Assembly (NCBI GenBank): GCA_965238045.1
Contig: CBDEGU010000008.1
Location: forward strand, 186,001-250,000
Source: CBDEGU01 sp965238045
GTDB lineage: Bacteria > Acidobacteriota > Terriglobia > Bryobacterales > UBA6623
Length of the DNA: 64,000 nt
Reading direction: 5' to 3'
Part shown: positions 1 through 7,929 of the stretch, piece by piece
How positions within the stretch are numbered: position 1 is the first letter of the stretch
Layout of the letters: every line of letters starts with the position of its first letter
Made by a program: the position numbers and the translations under genes
The notes under the pieces: model-generated
The model's input: the letters and a program-made list of their open reading frames with translations, nothing else
What the model was told of the DNA's origin: nothing
The model's database searches: none

Positions 1-475
1 GGTGGTCATGGACCAATGCACGCGGCGGATCGTCGGCTTCGGCATCCATGCCGGCATCGTGGATGGCAGAGCCTTGTGCTGCATGTTCAACCATGCCATT
101 CGAGGGCATGCGACACCGAAATACCTCAGCTCCGACAACGATCCGCTGTACCGGTTCCACCAATGGCAGGCCAACCTGCGGGTGCTGTGCGTGAGCGAGG
201 TCAAGAGTGTTCCTTATGTTCCGATGTCGCATCCGTTTGTCGAACGGTTGATCGGCACCCTGCGACGAGAATGCTTGGACCGAATCCTGTTCTGGTCCGC
301 GCCCGACCTGGAACAGAAACTGTTCGAATTCCAGGACTTCTACAATGCTCATCGGGCGCATGCGTCGTTGGAAGGACGGACGCCAGTCCCGCAACGGAAG
401 GATGTCGCAACGCTCAACCGCTACCGATGGGAAGAGCATTGCCGTGGACTCTATCAGACGCCGATCGCCGCTTGA
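1..475 (+). CDS. Integrase-core (rve/DDE) transposase, C-terminal part, cut by window edge
   Basis: The frame is already open at the window edge and ends at TGA 473-475, so only the last ~157 residues are visible. They show a retroviral-integrase-type DDE fold: VMDQCTRRIVGFG near the start, SSDNDP (second acidic residue) and PFVERLIGTLRREC, whose Glu fits the third catalytic position. The tail FYNAHRAHASLEGRTP is typical of integrase-core transposases. It would act on the ends of its own insertion sequence. No terminal repeat was found in the following 250 bp, so the right end of the element was not located. Family assignment beyond rve-type is not certain. Confidence 0.8.
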   Translation, partial: VVMDQCTRRIVGFGIHAGIVDGRALCCMFNHAIRGHATPKYLSSDNDPLYRFHQWQANLRVLCVSEVKSVPYVPMSHPFVERLIGTLRRECLDRILFWSAPDLEQKLFEFQDFYNAHRAHASLEGRTPVPQRKDVATLNRYRWEEHCRGLYQTPIAA

Positions 476-727
476 AATCTGAAGGCAAAGACGCTGGCTG
501 GTGGGTCGCCTCGCCCGTGTTCGACGTCCCTCGCGTGACGGCCATCGCGAAACCGACGAGGACGCTTCAGCAGCACATCCTACGTCCGCCATCCTGACCG
601 TGTTGAGGATGACTCCGGCTCAGGCGGCAAGAACAGCGGGCGATCTATCAAGTTCTTGCGAATTCGCCAGCCACACCTTGACAATGCCCTTCGACGAGTT
701 GATAGAATACTGGAATGCGGATATCTC

Positions 728-1219
728 ATCGTGTCCTGGTTCAGCCGGAAATGGAGAAAGGCCGCTCTGAGTAAGGTAGTCATTCCGCCCTTCGGGCGGG
801 GATTTTCTCAGGCATGGGGGTCTATCGATCCGATGGTATCATGGTCCGATTAAAGGGCTCGCCATGCTGGAGCTCAGGGTAAGGTGCTCGTCCATCAGCT
901 CGGCTAGGATCTCATTCCTCCGCTGAAGCTTCCGTTCCAGGGCTGCGATCTGCTGCTGCTCCGGGGTCTTGTCAGAGCGGGTTTGGCGGCCGAACGCAGC
1001 CGCGCCGTTCTCAAAGAATTCTTTCTGCCAGCGATAGAAGACCGTCGGCTGAAGGCTCCGTTCGTCGCACAGCTTGGACACGGGGACATGCTCCAGCAAG
1101 TGGCGCAGAAGAATGGACACTTTCTCGTCTGCTGTGTAGTGCTTGCGCTGTTTCGCCATTTGTTCTCTCCACTATGAGAGCGGCGCAACATTCCATTTCC
1201 GGCTGAACCAGGACACGAT
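728..1219. mobile_element. Internally deleted IS3-type element with long perfect terminal inverted repeats
   Basis: Positions 728-755 and 1192-1219 are perfect 28-bp inverted repeats. They enclose only 492 bp, including an orfA-like helix-turn-helix gene on the minus strand; no orfB (DDE) gene is present. A full IS3-family element is about 1.2-1.5 kb, so this looks like a deletion derivative that kept both ends. It might be movable in trans by a full copy elsewhere. No convincing target duplication is seen outside the repeats. Confidence 0.7.
839..1159 (-). CDS. IS3-family transposase OrfA (helix-turn-helix), C-terminus altered
   Basis: The 106-residue product begins MAKQRKHYTADEKVSILLR and has the helix-turn-helix region HVPVSKLCDERSLQPTVFYR followed by WQKEFFENGAAAF, standard for IS3 OrfA proteins that bind the element ends. 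Residues 70-92 form a predicted leucine-rich coiled coil (ALERKLQRRNEILAELMDE). The last ~14 residues do not look like the usual OrfA end, consistent with the internal deletion that removed orfB. The start has a good ribosome site (GGAGAG, 5 nt before ATG). Alone it lacks a catalytic domain. Confidence 0.75.
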   Translation of the reverse strand: MAKQRKHYTADEKVSILLRHLLEHVPVSKLCDERSLQPTVFYRWQKEFFENGAAAFGRQTRSDKTPEQQQIAALERKLQRRNEILAELMDEHLTLSSSMASPLIGP

Positions 1220-1267
1220 CTGAGCGCGCCGCGCGGAGTAACGAAACTCCAAAAGGAAGGGGACACG

Positions 1268-2206
1268 ATGGACTTGGAAAAGGTGAAGGGAACGTTACGC
1301 GGGCCGATGATTCCGGTCATCACCAATCTGAACGACGACCTGTCGATCGACCACGGCGCGATCAGCGAGAACGTCCGCTACGTCGTCGAGCGCGGCATCA
1401 GCACCGGACACGGCGTGCTTCTGGCGGCCGGTGCCGGCGGAGACTTCCCGATGCTCACCTTCGCCGAACGCAAGGCCGTTACGGAAACAATCGCCAAGGC
1501 CGCCGATGGTCGCGCACCGGTCGTCGTGGGAGCGCAAGATACCAACGTCAACACGATCATCGAGATGGCGCAGTGGGCCGAGCAGATCGGCGCGTACGCC
1601 GTTCAGATGTCTCCCGGGTTCTACTACGAATCGTCAGACGAGGATTGCCTGCGTCTCTTCCAGGCGGTGCATAACGCGACAGGCCACATCGCGATCATGA
1701 TCTACAACACCTACTGGGAGGGCTACAACATGTCCCTCGACCAGGTCGCACGGCTCGCTGAACTGCCGCGCTGCGTCTCGCTGAAGTGGTCGTCGTCCCA
1801 GGGTAGCAGCGCCTACCTGCGCGGGGTGGCGCGATTCTCCGACCAACTGGCCGTCGTCGACAACTCGGGGCTGCACGTCATGAACCGCCTATTGGGCGGC
1901 ACGGGCTACATCACGCACCTAGCGACGGTCTGGCCCGAGCACGAGCTGGACGTATGGCGGTTGCTCGAGGCCGCCGACTACGAGGCCGCGCAGCAGAAGA
2001 TCACCACCATCAATTGGCCCTGGTCTGACTTCCGCGGCAAGATGTGGAAGCGGACAGGCGCCGAGAGTCCGGTGGTCAAAGCGGCGCTCGAACTTTGCGG
2101 CCGCCCCGGCGGTCCTAGCCGCCTCCCGAACCGTTCGCTCAACGACGAAGAGCGCGACGAACTACGGCAGTTGTTCACCCGCTTCGACGTCCCCGATCTA
2201 CAGTAG
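1268..2206 (+). CDS. Dihydrodipicolinate synthase/N-acetylneuraminate lyase family aldolase
   Basis: The 312-residue protein has the class I aldolase (beta/alpha)8 layout of the DapA/NanA family. The motif GVLLAAGAGGDFPMLTFAER matches the family pattern G-x-x-x-x-G-x-x-G-E/D-x-x-x-L-x-x-E-R. Tyr146 in IYNTY and Lys173 in VSLKWS fit the catalytic Tyr and the Schiff-base Lys. It would condense or cleave pyruvate-type substrates; the real substrate cannot be read from sequence, and the family includes hydratase-aldolases of catabolic pathways. AAAAGGAAG precedes the ATG by 10 nt. It stands alone among insertion-sequence debris, so it is a likely island passenger. It is unlikely to be the housekeeping dapA because no lysine genes are near. 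Confidence 0.8.
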   Translation: MDLEKVKGTLRGPMIPVITNLNDDLSIDHGAISENVRYVVERGISTGHGVLLAAGAGGDFPMLTFAERKAVTETIAKAADGRAPVVVGAQDTNVNTIIEMAQWAEQIGAYAVQMSPGFYYESSDEDCLRLFQAVHNATGHIAIMIYNTYWEGYNMSLDQVARLAELPRCVSLKWSSSQGSSAYLRGVARFSDQLAVVDNSGLHVMNRLLGGTGYITHLATVWPEHELDVWRLLEAADYEAAQQKITTINWPWSDFRGKMWKRTGAESPVVKAALELCGRPGGPSRLPNRSLNDEERDELRQLFTRFDVPDLQ

Positions 2207-2735
2207 GATCCGTGGGTTGGCGTTTCGCCCCAGAGGGGCATACGAAAAGCCGCGAGGCGTCCAGTCCCGGTGCCTTTCGTGCGCGTTGGTGGATTTCAAC
2301 CGCGCAGGAGCCTATCGAGAGGCCGCTATTTCCCTCTAGTATGAGCAAGTTGACAACTGGCCGTAGGATGACCCTACAGTTGAATCCGGAAAACACCGCC
2401 CCTGAGGGGCGCGGTGGAACCGCTTAGCTCGAAAACCAGCTCGGGGGTTTTGTTGTTGCCGGCTACAACAAGCGCGGCACTGCGGAGCAGTGGATCAAAG
2501 AAGGCTAGCAGGCAACGCACTTGCGGTAGGGTCGGGAACTGGCGCGGTGCCTCATAGGACGCTCGCTTGGCCGTATCCGGGGTTTCCCCCTTTGTGCCCG
2601 TTTACCAGAGTCCGTCGCTCCGTCTCCAGCTCCCGCCACTTCGCACGCAGCGTGCGGATTTCCCGCACTACGCGCTCCTGCACACTTCGCGGCAAGGATT
2701 ATGGAGCCTATCGACATGGGGCGGCTGCCCAGGAC
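2207..2735. other. Non-coding stretch with transposase debris
   Basis: No intact gene is seen. It contains a GC-rich hairpin near 2395-2416 without a following T run, and a short IS1380-like transposase remnant (listed separately). The right part (2610-2710) reads on the minus strand as VQERVVREIRTLRAKWRELE, a coiled-coil-like piece without a start or a recognisable family. Confidence 0.5.
2458..2508 (+). pseudogene. IS1380-family transposase remnant
   Basis: Sixteen codons read AGYNKRGTAEQWIKEG and then a TAG stop. YNKRGTAEQWIKEGK is the conserved signature around the third acidic residue of IS1380-family transposases. Nothing before or after belongs to that protein, so this is a tiny leftover of a lost element. 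The identification rests on the motif alone. Confidence 0.6.
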
Positions 2736-3530
2736 GGCATTGTCAAGTTAACACCGGTGGGCGACAATGGGCCGATGGCATCCCTGTATCGACGCCACCG
2801 CTTTCCACCCGAGATCATCAGCCACGCGGTTTGGCTGTACCATCGGTTCACGCTGAGCTTTCGCGATGTCGAAGACCTTCTCGCGGAGCGTGGCATCAAC
2901 GTATCCTACGAAGCCATTCGATCCTGGTGCCGCAAGTTTGGACCAGCGTATGCCCGCACTCTGCGGCGGCGACAAGGTCGCCTCGGGGACATCTGGCACG
3001 TGGACGAGTTGTTCATCACCATCCGCGGCGAACATCATTATCTTTGGAGAGCGGTGGACCAGGACGGCGACGTCCTGGATATTTTAGCCACACGCCACCG
3101 AGACAGGAGAGCCGCTAAAGGCTTCTTTCGCAAGGTTTTGAAACGTGAGGGGAGACGATCATGGCAACTCGTTACCGACAAGCTTCGAAGCTATGCGGCC
3201 GCCCACCGAGAGCTCTTCCCATCCGTTACCCATCGGACCGGCCCGTACGAGAACAACCGAGCTGAAGTTTCCCACCAACACACCAGGGAGCAAGAACGCC
3301 AAATGCGTCGATTCAAATCAGCGGCTCAGGCCCAACGATTTCTCTGTGTCCACGGGCCCATTCACAATCTGTTCCGCGTTGGGCGTCATCATCTCAAAGC
3401 GATCTATCATCGACTGCTCAGGGAGCGAGTTTCACGGACTGGAAGACGGCGACTTGTGCCTGCTGAAAGGGAGAGACCTCGGACGATCTCCGGCGCAAAA
3501 GCGCCTTCGCGTTATTAACTTGACAATGCC
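2736..3530 (+). mobile_element. IS6-family insertion sequence, structurally complete
   Basis: The 795-bp element has perfect 16-bp terminal inverted repeats, GGCATTGTCAAGTTAA at 2736-2751 and its complement at 3515-3530, and one transposase gene. Size and layout match IS6 family elements. The 8-bp flanks differ (cccaggac and ctcgaaat), so there is no target duplication. That is common after IS6-mediated deletion or cointegrate resolution. The right end abuts a truncated dipeptidase gene in frame. Confidence 0.88.
2775..3518 (+). CDS. IS6-family DDE transposase
   Basis: The product is 247 residues if started at the ATG at 2775 (MASLYRRHRFPPEI), the usual start and length for the family; longer upstream frames are not needed. 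Residues ~20-55 form the helix-turn-helix segment with SFRDVEDLLAERGINVSYEA. The DDE triad fits WHVDELFI, LVTDKLRSY and the Glu in NNRAEVSHQHTREQER. It catalyses replicative transposition of the surrounding element. No frameshift or stop is seen, so it may be active. Confidence 0.9.
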   Translation: MASLYRRHRFPPEIISHAVWLYHRFTLSFRDVEDLLAERGINVSYEAIRSWCRKFGPAYARTLRRRQGRLGDIWHVDELFITIRGEHHYLWRAVDQDGDVLDILATRHRDRRAAKGFFRKVLKREGRRSWQLVTDKLRSYAAAHRELFPSVTHRTGPYENNRAEVSHQHTREQERQMRRFKSAAQAQRFLCVHGPIHNLFRVGRHHLKAIYHRLLRERVSRTGRRRLVPAERERPRTISGAKAPSRY

Positions 3531-4120
3531 CTCGAAATCGTTAACGATCCCACAGTTGAAGCCAACCATCGTGCTCTGTGGGAGGCTGGTGCGGTGGACG
3601 TCGGGGTGGATGTTGTTCCTTGGGCGCCGGAAGGAGGCGACGACCAGTTCAGTTTGCAGCAGGTTTCTCGTGGGAGCTACATCTATGACAACTACGATCA
3701 CCTACACAAGCTCGTTCGAGCCGAGCACATTCCTGAGGTGAAAAGGCAGGGAAAACATGCGGTCTTGTGGCACTGCGACCGCCCGGATGCCTGCTTCGCC
3801 GGGCCCCACGTCAAGGACCCGGTCAAGAACGTTGGCCTGTTTTATGGCTTCGGCATCCGCTCCACCCAGCTGACGAACAGCACGAAGAATCAGATCGGCT
3901 ACTCCCACGCCCAGGAAACGGATCGCGGCCTGACCGACGTGGGACGGGCCGTGGTCAAGCGTATGAATGAGCTTGGCGTGATCATCGACCTTGCCCACTG
4001 CGGCTACCGGACATCACTGGACACGATTAAGACTTCGGATGACCCGGTTACCGTTACCCACATCGCTTGCCGTACTCTCGCAGAAGGGGGCAAGAGTAAG
4101 TATCGCAATGTGACCGACGA
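3531..4120 (+). pseudogene. Membrane dipeptidase (peptidase M19, renal dipeptidase-like), internal fragment
   Basis: Read in frame directly from the IS6 right end, ~197 codons encode a peptidase M19 segment: VEANHRALWEAGAVDVGVDVV, then GLTDVGRAVVKRMNELGVIIDLAHCGYRTSLD and PVTVTHIACRTL, the part that holds the zinc-binding His residues. The N-terminal part, including the first metal-binding HxD, is missing at the IS6 boundary. The C-terminal part is missing at the IS256 boundary (RNVTDE, where the family continues with a further metal and substrate region). The remaining frame runs 19 bp into the IS256 before a stop. It cannot be a working enzyme. Confidence 0.8.
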
Positions 4121-5566
4121 GAGATTGTCCCGAATCTAGTTGAAGGTGGACGGGCGGCGGTTCTCAAGCTCGGTTCTCTGCGAGAATCGAGCAAACCTTT
4201 AGCTACAAAGGAGAACCGCCGTGAAGAAACCATATTACATTCTAGATTCCGCAAAGCAGCAACCCGTAAGCCCCAACGAGCTCACTCGCCTGCTCAGCCA
4301 AAACGCGCAGCTGATGCTGCCCTTGGTGGAACTCGTCGAGCAGTGCCGCGGAGCCGTCGACGAGGTCATCGACGTCACCGGCCGCGCCGTCATTCAGGCC
4401 GTGCTCGAACTATCGGCGCAACAAGTTACTGGAGGAGAACTTTCCCAGCCGGGCAAGAAGCGCGGCACCGATGTCGTCCGCTGGGGCCGCCAGCCCGGCC
4501 GCGTCCAACTCAGCAACCGCAAGCTGCGGGTTCAGAAACCGCGGCTGCGCAAACGCTCCGGCGGCGAGGTCGAAGTGCCCGCCTACGCAGCGATGCAGGA
4601 CGACGAACGATTGGGCGCGCGCATGCTCGACCTTCTGATGAAAGGTGTCTCGACGCGAAACTATGCCGGGGTAATTGGCGCAATGGCCGACACCGTCGGC
4701 GTGTCGAAATCCGCCGTCAGCCGGGAAACGATCGAGGCCGCGGAAAAGAGCATTGACGAAGTGCTCGCGCGGCGCTTCGATGAACTGGATCTGCTGGTGA
4801 TCTACGTGGATGGTTTGATCTTCTCCGGCCACACCGTGCTGGCCGCCGTGGGTGTGGACCGTCAGGGGAACAAGCATGTGTTGGGCCTGCAACAGGCCGC
4901 GACGGAGAACACCGCCGCCGCCGAGGACTTGCTGACGAGCTTGGTCGAGCGCGGCATATCGCCCGAGAAAAACAGGCTGTTCGTGCTCGATGGGTCGAAG
5001 GCATTACGGGCGGCCGTGCGCCGAGTCTTCGGCGAAGTTCCCGTACAACGCTGCCGCGCTCACAAGCTGCGCAACGTTCTCGAGCGGCTGCCACGGGCCG
5101 AGCGCGATCAGGCCAAAGCGGCGATTCGCGCCGCCTGGCGGCTCGAAGCCAAAGACGGCCGGGCACGGTTGGAGAAGCTCGCCCAGTGGTACGAGGGCGA
5201 CTGGCCCGAAGCGGCGGCTAGTTTGCGCGAAGGCCTGGAGGAATGTTTCACCATCAACCGCCTGGGCCTGCCGCCGTCGCTGCATCGTTGTCTGGCGACG
5301 ACCAACATCGTCGAGAGTCCCCACGCCGGGGTGCGCCAGCGGACGCGGCGAGTGACCCGCTGGAAGGATGCCGCCATGGTTCGTCGCTGGGCCGCGGCTG
5401 CTTTCCTGGATACCGAGAAAAGCTTCCGCAAGATCATGGGCTACAAGGATCTTTGGATGCTCGACGCCGTCCTCCATCCAACGAACACCACCCAGCCAAA
5501 GGCTGCCTAGTACAATGCTCTTTTACACCGTCGCCCAAAACCCTCAACTACGATTGGGACACTCTC
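4121..5566 (+). mobile_element. IS256-family insertion sequence, copy 1 (diverged)
   Basis: The 1446-bp element begins GAGATTGTCCC and ends GGGACACTCTC, the same imperfect 11-bp ends as the two copies at 23.7 and 31.8 kb. Its gene is intact but clearly diverged from them (many codon and amino-acid differences). Flanks gaccgacga and ctgtttct do not match, so no target duplication remains. The left flank is a dipeptidase gene and the right flank a glycosidase-like fragment, so DNA next to the element was lost after insertion. Confidence 0.85.
4221..5510 (+). CDS. IS256-family (mutator-type) transposase
   Basis: The 429-residue protein begins MKKPYYILDSAKQQPVSPNE behind AAAGGAG. It shows the transposase_mut architecture: a basic central region, LLVIYVDGLIFSG holding the first catalytic Asp, LFVLDGSKALRAAV with the second, the conserved CxxH-type element QRCRAHKLRNVLERLP, and a distal Glu in TTNIVESPHAGVRQRTRR. 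Length is normal for the family. It differs from the other two copies at many positions, so it represents an older or separate arrival. Confidence 0.9.
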   Translation: MKKPYYILDSAKQQPVSPNELTRLLSQNAQLMLPLVELVEQCRGAVDEVIDVTGRAVIQAVLELSAQQVTGGELSQPGKKRGTDVVRWGRQPGRVQLSNRKLRVQKPRLRKRSGGEVEVPAYAAMQDDERLGARMLDLLMKGVSTRNYAGVIGAMADTVGVSKSAVSRETIEAAEKSIDEVLARRFDELDLLVIYVDGLIFSGHTVLAAVGVDRQGNKHVLGLQQAATENTAAAEDLLTSLVERGISPEKNRLFVLDGSKALRAAVRRVFGEVPVQRCRAHKLRNVLERLPRAERDQAKAAIRAAWRLEAKDGRARLEKLAQWYEGDWPEAAASLREGLEECFTINRLGLPPSLHRCLATTNIVESPHAGVRQRTRRVTRWKDAAMVRRWAAAAFLDTEKSFRKIMGYKDLWMLDAVLHPTNTTQPKAA

Positions 5567-5651
5567 CTGTTTCTACACGACGACTTTCTCGTGGCCGAGA
5601 CGGAAGGCCTGGTGCTTGTTATCGCGAAGGTTCGCAAGCATCCCGCGAATC
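5567..5651 (+). pseudogene. N-terminal scrap of a glycosidase-like five-bladed propeller gene
   Basis: The 28 codons between the IS256 end and an IS21-type end read LFLHDDFLVAETEGLVLVIA followed by KVRKHPAN. This resembles the start of secreted glycosyl-hydrolase-like proteins, where a D-D-x-L-I-A-x-T-x-G motif is followed by KHPxNP. The intact protein at 6189-7733 has SKHPENPVL at the same place. Both ends are lost to insertion sequences. The call is based on short motif likeness only. Confidence 0.45.
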
Positions 5652-5701
5652 TGTCAAGGGCGGCGCAAAATTAGGCCACTGTGGCGGAGTAAAAGTAGAC
5701 C
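5652..5701. mobile_element. IS21-type terminal inverted repeat, orphan end
   Basis: TGTCAAGGGCGG starts a 50-bp stretch that matches the complement of 13150-13199 at about 84% (8 mismatches in 51 by eye). It begins with TG, as IS21 family ends do. The end at 13150-13199 lies right after an istB fragment, which supports the family. No istA or istB is next to this copy. Confidence 0.6.
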
Positions 5702-5944
5702 ATCTCGGGGAGAGGGCTCGTTTCGGAAAGCGGCTGTTTCAGGGGCTGGAGCGAAGTCGGGGGACGCCTGTTAAGGGGTGCTTCAGTCATCAACTGTTGT
5801 TGTCTCGCCCTTATCTCCTTCTGAAAAAGGCACTTATACCTAATTTGGGCAATGGCTGAAGTTGCCAACCCGCAATCGGTTGTAAGTGATTGTATAGTAA
5901 GTACTTAAGCTCTTCTCGACAACAGTCGATGAACGAAGTACCCA

Positions 5945-6122
5945 GGGAGCAGTGTCGGCCGGAGCGCCGTTCAGCCCGCTCAATCAACGTCTGTGAGCGG
6001 ATGGACGAGCCCTGGCGCCTACCGGCGGAGGTGATGTGCAGGGTTCAGCGCGAAAAGACCTGGTATTCGGGGCAGCGCGACTGTATACTGTGACTGTGCC
6101 AGGGCCAAAATGGAAATCCTGG
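5945..6122 (+). repeat. Dispersed repeat, copy A (3' half only)
   Basis: This segment matches the 3' half of the long repeats at 40890-41321 and 43783-44203, from GGAGCAGTGTCGGCCGG to CCTGG. It holds TATACT at 6084-6089 and a 24-bp stem-loop at 6099-6122 (CCAGG...CCTGG with inner CCA...TGG). It ends 66 bp before the start of an exported glycosidase-like gene in the same direction. The 5' half seen in the other copies is absent. No protein frame is conserved over its whole length. Confidence 0.85.
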
Positions 6123-6188
6123 TGTAAGGCTTTTCGGCTCGACAATCAGCAAAGGAGTATATTGGGACCTTCCTGGAGGAGGAAAAGC

Positions 6189-7733
6189 ATGAGTAAGTTC
6201 ATGATCGCAGTTGTCCTGTGCACTCTGGCGCTGATCGGGACTTCCCGTTCGGTGGCCTTAGACGATGCGTACTTTCATGGCGAAGCGCAAGAACTGGGTC
6301 ACGAGATCCAGTTGTTCATCGACTCGTATGCCTATGCGGATCGCTGGGATGTGGTTGGGCGGGTCAATGAACCCAGCAAGCACCCGGAGAATCCCGTTCT
6401 GATGGCGGATCAGCCCTGGGAGGAGAAGGTCGGCCTGCCCAATGTGATTTATGACAGCGAAGACAAAATCTTCCGCATGTGGTATGGGCTCTATGACAGC
6501 TTGGCGTGGGGAGGATTCAAAGCACGCCTCAAAGGCGAGTCCGCATGGAAGCGCTACCCTTACATGATTTCCTACGCCGAAAGCCAAGACGGCGTCCATT
6601 GGACCAAGCCCCTGTTCGACAAGGTTCCCTACGGCGGCCATGACAAGACAAACATTGTGATGACGGGGCTGAATCGGGCCCAGGAATTCCATGTCATGTG
6701 GACGCCGAAGCACATGGGCGAGCGGGGCCGCTTCATGCTCTGGTACCGCGACAGGCTACCCGAGCACGGATACTGCATAAACTTGGCTTTCAGTGACGAC
6801 GGCGTCAACTGGAAACATTACGAGGACAATCCGGTCTATACCCGAGCCCTCGATGCGGAACACTTCCCGGTCTACGATCAGCGCCGCAAACTGTGGCTGC
6901 TGTATGCTCGACCGCAGGCCTTGGCCGCAAACGAAGTCCTCTACACGGGTGAGAACGTGCGCACCCGAATTTCGGTAACGGTCAGCAAAGACCTCAAAAC
7001 CTGGAGCACGGCGCGTCACATCCTGGTTCCCGACGAACTCGACGACGGTTTCTTTTTCGACCGCATGGAGGTGGCCAAGTACGGCAACCAGTACCTGGGC
7101 TTTGTGGCGGTCCAACCTCGCGACGGCTCCGGCCACGGATACATCGAGTTGGTCAGCAGTCCTGATGGCTTTCGGTGGTTCCGCTCGCCAGTGCGGAAAC
7201 CGTTCATCGCCCGGGGTCGGGAGGGTGATTGGGATGGCGGACACACCTGGATGCTTCCGAGCATCATTCCCGTGGGAGACTGGCTCTACATGTACTACGT
7301 GGGCTCCTCGCGGTCGTGGCGCTACCGTTACCCCGAAAACTTCAAAGGGATCGGTATGGCACGCATTCGGCGGGACCGGTTCATGGGACAATACGCGGGT
7401 AACAAGGGAGGGTGGCTGCTGTCTCGTGAAGTCAAAGTGACCGGCGACCGCCTCGTGATCAACATCGCTCCCGACCATCGCGCTTTCAGCCGCGACCAAC
7501 ACGGCCACGTAAAGGTCGAACTGTTCGACCGCAGCAGCGGGCCTTACAATGACAATCGCCCGATTGAAGGATTCGGACAAGACGATTGCGACCGCATTCG
7601 GTCCAACGCCGTGGATTACGTCGTGACGTGGAACGGCAGCGCGGATCTCTCCGTCCTGAAGGGGAAAGACGTCTACATCCGCTTCTATTTGAAGAATGCG
7701 CATCTGTTCGGGTTCCGGTTCGTTGATGAATGA
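6189..7733 (+). CDS. Exported glycosyl-hydrolase-like five-bladed beta-propeller protein
   Basis: The ATG at 6189 follows GGAGGAGG and gives a 514-residue protein with a signal peptide (MSKFMIAVVLCTLALIGTSRSVALDD in two parts: basic start, hydrophobic core, SVA-L cleavage). The body has repeated propeller-blade motifs: FRMWYGLYDS, ISYAESQDGVHWTKP, FMLWYRDR, NLAFSDDGVNWKHYEDNPVY, VTVSKDLKTWS, ELVSSPDGFRWFRSP. This S-x-D-G-x-x-W pattern is shared by GH43/GH32/sialidase-like folds. NPVLMADQPWE near residue 60 fits the first blade. Substrate is unknown; a polysaccharide-processing role in the periplasm is an inference. Copy A of the dispersed repeat lies directly upstream and may carry its promoter. 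Confidence 0.75.
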   Translation: MSKFMIAVVLCTLALIGTSRSVALDDAYFHGEAQELGHEIQLFIDSYAYADRWDVVGRVNEPSKHPENPVLMADQPWEEKVGLPNVIYDSEDKIFRMWYGLYDSLAWGGFKARLKGESAWKRYPYMISYAESQDGVHWTKPLFDKVPYGGHDKTNIVMTGLNRAQEFHVMWTPKHMGERGRFMLWYRDRLPEHGYCINLAFSDDGVNWKHYEDNPVYTRALDAEHFPVYDQRRKLWLLYARPQALAANEVLYTGENVRTRISVTVSKDLKTWSTARHILVPDELDDGFFFDRMEVAKYGNQYLGFVAVQPRDGSGHGYIELVSSPDGFRWFRSPVRKPFIARGREGDWDGGHTWMLPSIIPVGDWLYMYYVGSSRSWRYRYPENFKGIGMARIRRDRFMGQYAGNKGGWLLSREVKVTGDRLVINIAPDHRAFSRDQHGHVKVELFDRSSGPYNDNRPIEGFGQDDCDRIRSNAVDYVVTWNGSADLSVLKGKDVYIRFYLKNAHLFGFRFVDE

Positions 7734-7929
7734 AGCTGAGGACCCGACGGCGTTCCAGTGCGAGTGACCGCCGCTAACTCCGATCCCAAGGATGCTTCAA
7801 GGTCGGCAGGACCGGCTACGAACGGCTGTCCTCGATCTCGCTTTGGTTTCGAGACGGGCTGGCCACTGGCGTTCCTTCCGTTTACGCGTGGGCCGGTCCG
7901 CGCCGAAAACGGCGCGAAAACGCCGGTGT

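Noticed and set aside
6756..7703. 315-codon frame antisense to the glycosidase-like gene
   Set aside because: The plus-strand frame has a ribosome site, signal peptide and propeller motifs; the antisense translation shows none.
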